Positions 49,293-57,889 of a stretch of DNA of 64,000 nt are shown here, one piece after another; position 1 is the first letter of the stretch, and every line of letters begins with the position of its first letter. The stretch is from the NCBI GenBank assembly GCA_964581895.1, contig CAZOPR010000008.1, forward strand, positions 31,011 to 95,010, written 5' to 3'. This stretch comes from Exilispira sp964581895 (lineage in GTDB: Bacteria; Spirochaetota; JAAYUW01). The notes beneath the pieces were generated by a model. The model was not told the DNA's origin and did not search any database. It was given only the letters and a program-made list of their open reading frames with translations. A program made the translations under genes and the position numbers.

Positions 49293-52200
49293 TTGAATAT
49301 TAGAATTTTTATTGAAAAGAAAAAAGAAGTTAGTGTCGAAGCAGAAAGTTTAAAACATCAGTTAAAAGAATTTTTACATATTAAAAATATTGAAGATTTA
49401 AGAATTTTTACCCTTTACAGTGTAACTTTTCCTTATCAAATAGAAGTCAAAGAAGCAAAAAATTATCTTATTTCTTCACTTACAGAAAAGATGGCTGAAT
49501 ATTATTATTTCGATAAATTTTTTGAGCAGTTAAAAGGATTTACAATATTTTCAGTTGCTCTTTTGCCAGGACAATATGATCAGAAGGCAGATTCGGCTTC
49601 AAGTTGTATAACATTGGTTAGCAAAATTGAAAATGTAGCAGTAAAAACTGCTAAAGTATACTGTATCTTAGGTAAATTAAGTGAATCTGAAAAAGATATT
49701 ATCAAAAATTATCTTGTTAATCCTGTCGATTCTTACCTTATAGATTTTGAAAAATTTGGTAAAGATGATTTTACGGATTTTGATGAGCCAAAGAAAAAAA
49801 ATGAAACCCAATTAAATCAATATGAAATAATCGAAAATTCTGCTAAAAAGTTAGAAAAAGATTCAGATTTTTATACAATAAAAGAAAAATATAATCTTAC
49901 AATGAGCGAGCAGGATTTAAGGTTTATTTATGATGAATTTGAAAAAGAAAAAAGATTTCCTAACCTTGTAGAACTAAAAATTTTAGACACTTATTGGTCT
50001 GATCATTGTAGGCATACAACCTTTAATACAATCTTGGAAATAGAAAATTTAAATGATAGAAAATTTAAAGATTCAAAAGTTGAGGACTCAAAATTTAATG
50101 ATCCAAGATTTGATACATTTGGAAATTTTATTAAATTGAAATTTAAAAATGAAATTAAGACTAAAGAATCAAAAAATACAAATAATAAATTTACATTAAT
50201 GGAACTTGCAACAATTTATGCAAAGTACTTAAAAAGAATTGGAAAGCTAAAAGATGTTGAAGATTCTGAAGAGAATAATGCTTGTAGCATAGAAGCTATC
50301 GATAAAAAAAATCAAAAATGGCTAATTGAATTTAAAAATGAAACACATAATCATCCAACTGAAATTGAGCCTTTTGGTGGAGCTTCAACATGTATAGGTG
50401 GATGCATAAGAGACCCTCTTTCAGCAAGGGCTTATGTATTTGGGGCAATGCGAGTTAGTGGAAGTGCAGATCCAAATCAATCGGTCGAGCAAACTATAAA
50501 GGGAAAACTTCCTCAAAGGAAGATAACAACTTTTGCGGCAAAGGGATTTTCATCTTATGGTAATCAAATAGGACTTGCTACAGCACAAGTCGTTGAACTT
50601 TATCATGAAAGATATGTAGCCAAAAGGCTTGAAGCTGGAGCCGTTATAGGTGCAGCACTTAAAGAAAATGTTATTAGAAAAAGACCAAAACCAGGGAATA
50701 TAGTTGTGCTTGTTGGAGGAAGAACAGGAAGAGATGGCATTGGTGGGGCAACAGGTTCTTCAAAAGATCATAATGAATCATCTATTGATTTTGCTTCAAG
50801 TGAAGTTCAAAAAGGAAATCCAGTTATCGAAAGAAAATTGCAAAGATTTTTGTCTAATCCTAAAGTCAGCAAACTTATATTAAAATGCAATGATTTTGGA
50901 GCTGGTGGAGTCGCTGTAGCAGTGGGAGAACTCGCAGAAGGTTTAAATATTTATCTTGATAGGATCCCATTAAAATATAAAGGATTAAAACCAGACGAAA
51001 TTATTTTATCTGAATCCCAAGAAAGAATGGCATGTGTAATAGATAAAGATGACTTAAATAAATTTATTAATTACGCTATTGAGGAAGATCTTGAAGCAAC
51101 ATATATTGCTGATGTTACTGATGAAGAATTTGTCACTTACTATTATAAAGATAAAGTTATATCAAAGATTTCAAGGGATTTACTTGATTCAAAAGGCGCA
51201 GCAAGGTATGCCAATGTTAGTTTTGAAGATTTTTCAATAGAAAATGTAAAGAAATATTTTGAAAGTTATAATAGTGTTGCTACTAAAGATATACTTAAAA
51301 AATTGAATGCTGCTCTTCAAATTGGTTTGAACCAGATTTTTGATAGCACTATTGGAGGTTTTACAGTACTTTTACCTTTAGGAGGAAGGTATCAGCTTTC
51401 ACCTACGGAAGGGGTTGCTTATGCCTTACCAGGAATATATAATACTGAAAGTGGTAAAGCAGTTTTGATGACTATGGGTTTTGACCCATATCTGGTTGAA
51501 GCAAATCCTTATGTCGGAGCATATTATTCAATAATAGAATCTGTTACAAAAATTGTTGCACTTGGAGGAGGTTTTTCAAAGGTAAGACTTTCACTTCAGG
51601 AATATTTTGGTAAGACTACTTCTTCTAAAAAATGGGGTATAGTGACCTGCGCAATGCTTGGGGCTTTAGAGGCACAAATGCAGCTTGAAATACCTGCTAT
51701 AGGTGGTAAAGATAGTATGTCTGGTACCTTTAAGGATATTGATGTTCCTCCAACTTTAATTTCTTTTGCAGTTACAGTTGAAGATGAAGATAAAATCATC
51801 CCATCCTGTTTTATGAAGCAAGATAATTTTGTTTATCTTCTTTATACACCTAAAAAAGAAGATATGCTGCTTGATATTGAAATATTAAAAGAGAATTTTA
51901 ATTTTTTTAAGTATCTTGTTGATGGAAAAAATATATTTTCTGCAAGGACAGTCAGAAGTTATTCGGTCAATGAAACTTTAGCAAAAAGTAGCTTTGGTAA
52001 TAAAATAGGCTTTACTTTTGAACCAAACTTAATTTTTTATAATGATTTTGATAATATAAAAAAACAGAGAAAAACAGATCAACAGGTTTCTATTAAAAAC
52101 AAGATAGATAAAATAATAGATGCAAGATATGGCTCAATTATTTTTGAAACAAGTTTAAATGAGGATCAATTGATTGAAAAATATATAGAATTTAAGAATA

Positions 52201-53507
52201 AGTTAAAAAATGATAAAGAGGAAAATGCGGAAGGGAAAAAAGAAAATAAAGTAATTGAAAAAAAATTGAAATCTTTGTTTGATTCGAAAATTGTATATCT
52301 TGGTAAAACAATAGAAAAGCAGCAAATAGATCTTATTGAAAAAGATATGTTTCAAAATAACTTTGCTGAAAATCATAAAGATAATTCTAAGGATAGCTAC
52401 AACAATAATTATGAAGAAAAGCATGATACAAAAAATAAGCATGAAAAGTTTGTAATAAAAAAATATTCCATAGATCAACTAATAGATGCTGCAAATGAAC
52501 CACTTAAAAATATTTTCCCTATAAAACCTGAAATAAAATACAGTTATAATGTTGAATATTTGAAAAAATTTATAAACAATAAAAATTTAGTAGAAAAATC
52601 TTTGAATGGAGAAAGTACAAATAAAAAAGCAATAAGTAAAGAATCTATAAATAAAGAAAGTATAAGTAAGGAAAGTGTAAGAAACCTAAATAAAAAGATA
52701 AATCTTAAAAACAAACCAAAAGCTTTAATTTTGGTTTTTAATGGGACAAATTGTGAATTTGACACAGCAAGAGCATTTAAAAAAGCTGGAGCAGATATAG
52801 AAATATTTGTCATAAAAACATTGAATAAAGACTTGTTAAATGAATCAATTGAAATCTGCTCAAAAAAGATATTACAAAGTCAAATTATAATTCTACCTGG
52901 CGGTTTTTCTATGGGAGATGAACCTGATGGTAGTGGAAAATTTATTGCTTCCTTTTTAAGAACAGATAAAATTAAGGATTCTATTGAAAAACACTTAGAA
53001 AAGAAAAATTTGATACTTGGTATTTGCAATGGTTTTCAAGCACTTTTGAAATCTGGACTTCTTCCATATGGTAAAATTATAGAAAGCAAGGAGGATGATC
53101 CAACTTTAGTTCAAAATCTTATTGGATCACATATCTCAAGGTTTGTTTATTGTAAAGTATTACCAAATAAATCACCCTGGCATATTTTAACAGACTTTGA
53201 TAAGACCTATTTTATACCTGTTTCACATGGAGAGGGAAGATTCTTCGCTTCAAGCAAGGTTTGTGAAATGCTTTTTAATAACAATCAAGTATCTTCAATA
53301 TATGTCAAAGAAGATGGAAATCCAGCAATAGAATTTCCAGATAATCCAAATGGTTCTATTTATTCTATTGAATCAATTGTAAGTGCTGATGGATTGATTC
53401 TTGGAAAGATGGGGCATAGTGAAAGAGTGGTCGAAGGAAGGATAAAAAATTGTCCAGGTATAATGGCTGAGCCTATATTTGAATCTGCAATTAAGTATTT
53501 TAGTTAG
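49293..53507 (+). CDS. purL: phosphoribosylformylglycinamidine synthase, large fused form
   Basis: Fourth step of purine synthesis, FGAR plus glutamine and ATP to FGAM; 1404 residues, longer than the roughly 1250-1300 usual for this clostridial/treponemal clade. PurS-like N-terminus, catalytic synthase halves (SDHCRHTTF, NETHNHPTEIEPFGG, GGRTGRDGIGGATGSS, IGGKDSMSGTF), and C-terminal glutaminase with C1245 in LGICNGFQ and PVSHGEGRF. Two repeat inserts add length: residues 255-274 and 1115-1129, plus a loose charged stretch (about 1000-1100). TTG start with TGGAGG six bases before. Controlled by the riboswitch upstream. Confidence 0.95.
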   Translation: MNIRIFIEKKKEVSVEAESLKHQLKEFLHIKNIEDLRIFTLYSVTFPYQIEVKEAKNYLISSLTEKMAEYYYFDKFFEQLKGFTIFSVALLPGQYDQKADSASSCITLVSKIENVAVKTAKVYCILGKLSESEKDIIKNYLVNPVDSYLIDFEKFGKDDFTDFDEPKKKNETQLNQYEIIENSAKKLEKDSDFYTIKEKYNLTMSEQDLRFIYDEFEKEKRFPNLVELKILDTYWSDHCRHTTFNTILEIENLNDRKFKDSKVEDSKFNDPRFDTFGNFIKLKFKNEIKTKESKNTNNKFTLMELATIYAKYLKRIGKLKDVEDSEENNACSIEAIDKKNQKWLIEFKNETHNHPTEIEPFGGASTCIGGCIRDPLSARAYVFGAMRVSGSADPNQSVEQTIKGKLPQRKITTFAAKGFSSYGNQIGLATAQVVELYHERYVAKRLEAGAVIGAALKENVIRKRPKPGNIVVLVGGRTGRDGIGGATGSSKDHNESSIDFASSEVQKGNPVIERKLQRFLSNPKVSKLILKCNDFGAGGVAVAVGELAEGLNIYLDRIPLKYKGLKPDEIILSESQERMACVIDKDDLNKFINYAIEEDLEATYIADVTDEEFVTYYYKDKVISKISRDLLDSKGAARYANVSFEDFSIENVKKYFESYNSVATKDILKKLNAALQIGLNQIFDSTIGGFTVLLPLGGRYQLSPTEGVAYALPGIYNTESGKAVLMTMGFDPYLVEANPYVGAYYSIIESVTKIVALGGGFSKVRLSLQEYFGKTTSSKKWGIVTCAMLGALEAQMQLEIPAIGGKDSMSGTFKDIDVPPTLISFAVTVEDEDKIIPSCFMKQDNFVYLLYTPKKEDMLLDIEILKENFNFFKYLVDGKNIFSARTVRSYSVNETLAKSSFGNKIGFTFEPNLIFYNDFDNIKKQRKTDQQVSIKNKIDKIIDARYGSIIFETSLNEDQLIEKYIEFKNKLKNDKEENAEGKKENKVIEKKLKSLFDSKIVYLGKTIEKQQIDLIEKDMFQNNFAENHKDNSKDSYNNNYEEKHDTKNKHEKFVIKKYSIDQLIDAANEPLKNIFPIKPEIKYSYNVEYLKKFINNKNLVEKSLNGESTNKKAISKESINKESISKESVRNLNKKINLKNKPKALILVFNGTNCEFDTARAFKKAGADIEIFVIKTLNKDLLNESIEICSKKILQSQIIILPGGFSMGDEPDGSGKFIASFLRTDKIKDSIEKHLEKKNLILGICNGFQALLKSGLLPYGKIIESKEDDPTLVQNLIGSHISRFVYCKVLPNKSPWHILTDFDKTYFIPVSHGEGRFFASSKVCEMLFNNNQVSSIYVKEDGNPAIEFPDNPNGSIYSIESIVSADGLILGKMGHSERVVEGRIKNCPGIMAEPIFESAIKYFS
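50055..50114 (+). repeat. 15-bp in-frame repeat, four copies, in purL
   Basis: Units starting at 50055, 50070, 50085 and 50100 encode DRKFK, DSKVE, DSKFN, DPRFD (residues 255-274), a loop position before the first synthase core. Confidence 0.75.
52635..52679 (+). repeat. 15-bp in-frame repeat, three copies, in purL linker
   Basis: Units at 52635, 52650 and 52665 encode SKESI, NKESI, SKESV (residues 1115-1129) in the linker between synthase and glutaminase domains. Confidence 0.75.
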
Positions 53508-53705
53508 GATATTTTATTTAATTTATTATAATTTGGTTATTATAATTAGGTTATTTTAGTTAGATTAATATTAGATTGTCATGATTAGATTATTATAGTT
53601 AAGTTATTTTATTAAGAAACTTTTGACTTAAATTTTTTTATTAAGTTACTCTATATTTTTGTTTAATAGTAGAATATATAAAAATTAAGAATTAAAGGGG
53701 ATTCA
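53508..53705. repeat. degenerate AT repeat spacer purL-purC
   Basis: Imperfect copies of a GTTATTATAATTAG-like unit up to about 53610, then AT-rich DNA. No terminator or promoter stands out before the AAAGGGG of purC. Confidence 0.55.
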
Positions 53706-54416
53706 ATGGAAAAAGAATTAAAATTAATGTATGAGGGAAAAGCAAAAAAGGTATATGAATATGATAAGGATAAAGTTGTTATATATTATAAGGATGATGC
53801 AACTGCATTTGACGGCTTAAAAAAAGCACAGATTGAAAGCAAAGGTATATTAAACAATCTAATAAGTAGTGCATTATTTACCGATTTGAACAATAAAGGT
53901 GTCCCAACCCATTTTATAAAAAGAATTGATGAAAGAAGTCAGCTTTGTTATAAAACAAAGATCATACCACTTGAAGTTATAGTTAGAAATGTAGCAGCAG
54001 GTAGTATGGCTAAAAGATATGGTGTTGAAGAAGGAACTTTGCTTAAAGAGGTTGTATATGAACTTTCATATAAAAATGATGAGCTTCATGATCCTTTGAT
54101 AAATGATTATCATGTCCTTGCTCTTGGTTTCGCAACTAAAGAGCAACTTGAAACAATCTACCGTTTAGCTAAAAAAGTAAATGAAATATTGATTGATAAC
54201 TTTAAAAATGTTGGGATTAAGTTAATAGATTTTAAGCTTGAATTTGGAATTTATGATGAAAAAATTTTACTTTCTGATGAAATTTCACCAGATACATGTA
54301 GATTATGGGATGCAAAGACAAATGAAAAACTGGATAAAGATAGATTTAGACGAGATCTTGGAAATGTTGTTGAAGCTTATGAAGAAATCTTAAAAAGGTT
54401 AGGGTTAAATAGATAA
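53706..54416 (+). CDS. purC: SAICAR synthase
   Basis: Condenses CAIR with aspartate; 236 residues, standard bacterial length. YEGKAKKVYEYDKDKVVIYYK opens it, PLEVIVRNVAAGS and SPDTCRLWD are the two signatures. AAAGGGG precedes ATG 53706. Its stop overlaps the purF start by one base (TAATG), so translation is coupled. Substrate CAIR needs PurE/PurK, which are not in this window. Confidence 0.96.
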   Translation: MEKELKLMYEGKAKKVYEYDKDKVVIYYKDDATAFDGLKKAQIESKGILNNLISSALFTDLNNKGVPTHFIKRIDERSQLCYKTKIIPLEVIVRNVAAGSMAKRYGVEEGTLLKEVVYELSYKNDELHDPLINDYHVLALGFATKEQLETIYRLAKKVNEILIDNFKNVGIKLIDFKLEFGIYDEKILLSDEISPDTCRLWDAKTNEKLDKDRFRRDLGNVVEAYEEILKRLGLNR

Positions 54417-55987
54417 TGGGTGAAATAATTAGAAAAGATAGATCATTTTATCCAAAACTTTCTTGTAATAAAGCAAATATATTAAATTTCTATGATAGTA
54501 AATTCTATGATAACAAATTTTATGAGGGTAAATTTTGTACCAGTAAATTTTATGGTGACAAATTTAAGGAAGAATGCGGAGTTTTTGGCATTTATTCACC
54601 ACATGAAAAAAATCAGTATGAAGCAAATGATGAAATAGCTGTTAAAAAGGTCGGAGCGATAACTTACTATGGGCTTTGCGCCTTGCAACATAGAGGCGAA
54701 GAGTCAGCCGGGATCGTTGTTAGTGATGGAAATGACCTAATTTTTCATAAAGGGATGGGGCTTGTAAGTGAAGTTTTCGATAAGCAAATTCTTGAAAAAA
54801 TGATTGGTTTTTCTGCTATAGGGCATGTTAGATACTCGACAACTGGAATTTCCAGTATAAATAATGCACAACCAATAGTTGCTGAGTCTAAAGTCGGAAA
54901 GATTGCCATAGCCCATAATGGAAATCTTATAAATGCTTCAATATTGAAAGAATTGATGGAAGATATTGGAGTCGTATTTCAAACAGATAGCGATAGTGAA
55001 GTTTTACTTAATCTTATTGCTAAGAACCTTTCAAGAGGTTTAGAAAAAGCTGTTTTAGATGCTATTTTAGCTGTTAAAGGTTCTTTTGCAATAGTTGTTC
55101 TTACTAAAGATAAACTTATAGCAGCAAGAGACCCCAACGGGATTCGTCCTTTATGTTTGGGAAAAGTTAGAGGAAGTTATGTTATAGCATCTGAGACCTG
55201 CGCACTTGATGCTATCGGTGGTGAATTTATAAGAGATATTTTGCCATCTGAAATAGTCATAATAGATGAAAATGGATTAAAGAGCATATCATTATATGAA
55301 AAGACAAATCTTATGACCTGTGCATTTGAATATATTTATTTCGCAAGGCCAGATAGTTTTATAGATGGAATATCTGTTTATAAAACAAGGATTGAAGCTG
55401 GGAAACAACTTTTTAAGGAAAATAAGATTGATGCTGATATAGTAGTTGGAATACCAGATTCAGGGATAGCTGCTGCTATTGGTTATTCTGAAGAATCAGG
55501 GATACCAAATTCAATAGGATTTATTAAGAGTAAATATGTGGGAAGAACCTTTATTAACCCTCAACAGCAGATAAGAGAAGAAAAGGTATCAGTAAAGTTA
55601 AATCCATTAAAAGTTAATGTTGAAAACAAAAGAGTACTTTTGATAGATGATTCTATAGTTAGAGGAACTACAAGCAAGAAGCTTGTGGAGATGATGAGAA
55701 GCTCTGGGGCAAAAGAAGTTCATCTTGCAATAGCTTCACCTGTTGTAAAATTTCCATGCTACTTTGGAATAGATACACCTTTAAGGAGTGAGCTTATAGG
55801 AGCTACAAAAACAGTTTCACAGATAAAAGAGGAGATTGGTTGCGATAGTCTTTCATATCTTTCAATAGATGGTTTACTAAAATCTTTAGGAAAAAACAAA
55901 GGGTTTTGTCTTGGCTGTTTTGAGGGGATATATCCGCAATCTGCTACATATAATGATATTGTTTTATTTGAGAATATTGATACATAA
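54416..55987 (+). CDS. purF: amidophosphoribosyltransferase with long repeat-bearing propeptide
   Basis: Committed step of purine synthesis, PRPP plus glutamine; 523 residues. The N-terminal nucleophile is C54 in EECGVFG, so 53 residues must be removed; Bacillus PurF has an 11-residue propeptide. Residues 25-49 are five copies of FYxxK. HRGEESAGI, HVRYSTTG and the PRPP loop IDDSIVRGTTSKK are intact. Cysteines in MTCAFEYIYF, FPCYFGID and CLGCF match the Fe-S type of Bacillus. No internal start codon lies between the repeats and C54. Confidence 0.94.
   Translation: MGEIIRKDRSFYPKLSCNKANILNFYDSKFYDNKFYEGKFCTSKFYGDKFKEECGVFGIYSPHEKNQYEANDEIAVKKVGAITYYGLCALQHRGEESAGIVVSDGNDLIFHKGMGLVSEVFDKQILEKMIGFSAIGHVRYSTTGISSINNAQPIVAESKVGKIAIAHNGNLINASILKELMEDIGVVFQTDSDSEVLLNLIAKNLSRGLEKAVLDAILAVKGSFAIVVLTKDKLIAARDPNGIRPLCLGKVRGSYVIASETCALDAIGGEFIRDILPSEIVIIDENGLKSISLYEKTNLMTCAFEYIYFARPDSFIDGISVYKTRIEAGKQLFKENKIDADIVVGIPDSGIAAAIGYSEESGIPNSIGFIKSKYVGRTFINPQQQIREEKVSVKLNPLKVNVENKRVLLIDDSIVRGTTSKKLVEMMRSSGAKEVHLAIASPVVKFPCYFGIDTPLRSELIGATKTVSQIKEEIGCDSLSYLSIDGLLKSLGKNKGFCLGCFEGIYPQSATYNDIVLFENIDT
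54488..54562 (+). repeat. 15-bp tandem repeat, five copies, in purF propeptide
   Basis: Five in-frame units of 15 bases encode FYDSK, FYDNK, FYEGK, FCTSK, FYGDK, directly before KEEC with the catalytic cysteine. Confidence 0.85.
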
Positions 55988-56125
55988 ATTCTACTTTTAT
56001 TTTTTATTTATTATTTTTTATTTATAAATTTTATTTTTAAGTTTTATTTTTAATTTTTATTTTATAAATTTTTATTTTATAAATTTCAGATCAGTTTTTG
56101 AAAAAAAATTTAATAAAGGAGTTAT
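55988..56125. repeat. T-rich repeat spacer purF-purM
   Basis: T-rich units ending in two adjacent copies of a 15-base TTTTTATTTTATAAA unit around 56054-56083. No gene. GGAG of purM follows. Confidence 0.6.
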
Positions 56126-57133
56126 ATGGATTATAAAGAAGCTGGAGTCGATATAGAAGAAGGTTACAAGGCTGTTAGTATAATAAAAAAACATGCTGCA
56201 AAGACATTTGATTCCAAGGTATTAAATGGGATAGGAAGTTTTGCTGCACTTTTTGATATTTCAAGTATTAAAGAAGAAGGGATAGAAAATCCAGTCCTTG
56301 TTAGCGGAGCAGATGGAGTTGGAACAAAGATTGATATTGCAATGAAGTTAAAAAAATATGATACTGTAGGAATCGATTGTGTTGCAATGTGCGTAAACGA
56401 TATTCTATGCCATGGTGCAAAGCCGCTTTTTTTCCTTGATTATCTAGCATGTGGTAAATTGAATGCAGAGATTGCTGGACTTTTAGTCAAAGGAGTTTCT
56501 GACGGATGTCTTGAAGCTGGATGTTCTTTGGTAGGTGGAGAAACTGCTGAAATGCCAGGGTTTTATCCTGAAGGGGAGTATGATCTGGCTGGATTTGCAG
56601 TTGGTGTGGTTGACAAAAACAAGATTATAGATGGATCAAAGATAGAAAAGGATGATGTAATAATAGGAATTGAATCGAGTGGACTTCATTCAAATGGTTT
56701 TTCTCTTATTAGAAAGATAATAAGACACTTTGATGCTGAATTTGAAAGCAAACCTATAGGCGAGATACTTTTGACTCCAACTTATATCTATGTAAAACCA
56801 ATATTGGCTTTGTCAAAGCATGTTCAGATTAAAGGAATGGCGCATATAACCGGTGGTGGCTTTATTGAAAATATTCCAAGAATCTTTAGCAAAGATTTTA
56901 CTGCTGTTATCAAAAAAAATAGCTATCCAATTCCAAGAATTTTCCAGTATATTAAAAGTTTCGGGATTGATGAAAATAAGATGTACAATACCTTTAATAT
57001 GGGAATAGGATTTATTCTTGTTGTTTCAAAGGAAGATTCAAAAAAAACCATCAATTTTTTGAGTAATCATGGATTTAAGTCTTATGAGATTGGTTTTATA
57101 AGAGAAGGGAAGGAGGGGATTTGTTTAGAATAG
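56126..57133 (+). CDS. purM: phosphoribosylformylglycinamidine cyclo-ligase
   Basis: Closes the imidazole ring to give AIR; 335 residues. MDYKEAGVDIEEGYKAV opens it, VSGADGVGTK and CVAMCVNDILCHGAKPLFFLDY, SLVGGETAEMPG and HITGGGFIENIPR are conserved. AAGGAG precedes ATG 56126. Overlaps purN by 13 bases. Confidence 0.96.
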   Translation: MDYKEAGVDIEEGYKAVSIIKKHAAKTFDSKVLNGIGSFAALFDISSIKEEGIENPVLVSGADGVGTKIDIAMKLKKYDTVGIDCVAMCVNDILCHGAKPLFFLDYLACGKLNAEIAGLLVKGVSDGCLEAGCSLVGGETAEMPGFYPEGEYDLAGFAVGVVDKNKIIDGSKIEKDDVIIGIESSGLHSNGFSLIRKIIRHFDAEFESKPIGEILLTPTYIYVKPILALSKHVQIKGMAHITGGGFIENIPRIFSKDFTAVIKKNSYPIPRIFQYIKSFGIDENKMYNTFNMGIGFILVVSKEDSKKTINFLSNHGFKSYEIGFIREGKEGICLE

Positions 57134-57723
57134 CAGTTCTTGTTTCTGGAAGTGGAACAAATCTTCAAGCGATAATAGATGCTAAAAAAGAAGGATACTT
57201 AAATGTTGAAATAACCGCTGTAATCGCTGATAGAGATTGCTTTGCCTTGCAAAGGGCTAAAGATAATGGAATAATAACTTATTTACTCGATAAAAAAGAT
57301 ACGAATTTTCAGCAAGATTTATATGAAATTTTAAGTAAAAATGCAGATTTAGTCGTTTGTGCTGGTTTTCTTTCAATTGTAGATAAAAAGATTATAGATA
57401 GATTTCGAAATAAAATAATAAATATTCATCCAGCACTTCTTCCATCCTTTGGTGGGAAAGGGATGTATGGTGAAAAAGTGCATAAAAAAGTACTTGAATA
57501 TGGAGTCAAAATTTCTGGTTGCACTGTTCATTTTATAGATGAAAATGTCGATTGTGGACCAATAATCTTTCAATATGCAGTTCCAGTGCTTGAAGATGAT
57601 GATGTAGAAAGTTTATCCCAAAGAATTTTAGTTTTCGAGCATCAATTAATAGTAGAGGCAATAAGACTTATTTCCTTAAATAAAATAAGGGTAGAAGGAA
57701 GAAATGTAATAATATTAAACTAA
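57121..57723 (+). CDS. purN: GAR transformylase
   Basis: 10-formyl-THF-dependent formylation of GAR; 200 residues. VSGSGTNLQAII binds the phosphate, NIHPALLPSFGGKGMYG holds the catalytic Asn and His, and the conserved Asp is in VDCGPI. TTG start at 57121 inside purM, with GGAGGGG immediately before; no ATG gives the conserved N-terminus. Confidence 0.95.
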   Translation: MFRIAVLVSGSGTNLQAIIDAKKEGYLNVEITAVIADRDCFALQRAKDNGIITYLLDKKDTNFQQDLYEILSKNADLVVCAGFLSIVDKKIIDRFRNKIINIHPALLPSFGGKGMYGEKVHKKVLEYGVKISGCTVHFIDENVDCGPIIFQYAVPVLEDDDVESLSQRILVFEHQLIVEAIRLISLNKIRVEGRNVIILN

Positions 57724-57795
57724 AAAAATTTAAGTTATCAATAGATAAGTTGGAATATATAAGTCAAAAATATAAGTTAGTAATAATTAAGTTAG

Positions 57796-57879
57796 AAAAT
57801 ATAAGTTACAAAATATAAGTTACAAAATATAAATTACAAAATATAAATTACAAAATATAAATTACAAAATATAAATTAT
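57796..57879. repeat. 14-bp tandem array, six copies, purN-purH spacer
   Basis: Six near-exact copies of AAAATATAAATTAC or AAAATATAAGTTAC from 57796, last unit AAAATATAAATTAT; degenerate relatives extend back to about 57730. The purH ribosome binding site TGGGGA follows at once. The last unit recurs twice at 63695-63722. Confidence 0.9.
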
Positions 57880-57889
57880 ATGGGGAATT

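Noticed and set aside
51596..52813. Several minus-strand open frames inside purL
   Set aside because: Shadows of the purL reading frame; composition and lack of start signals argue against genes.
57796..57879. Possible CRISPR array
   Set aside because: Units of 14 bases are directly adjacent with no spacers and no palindromic core; plain tandem repeat.
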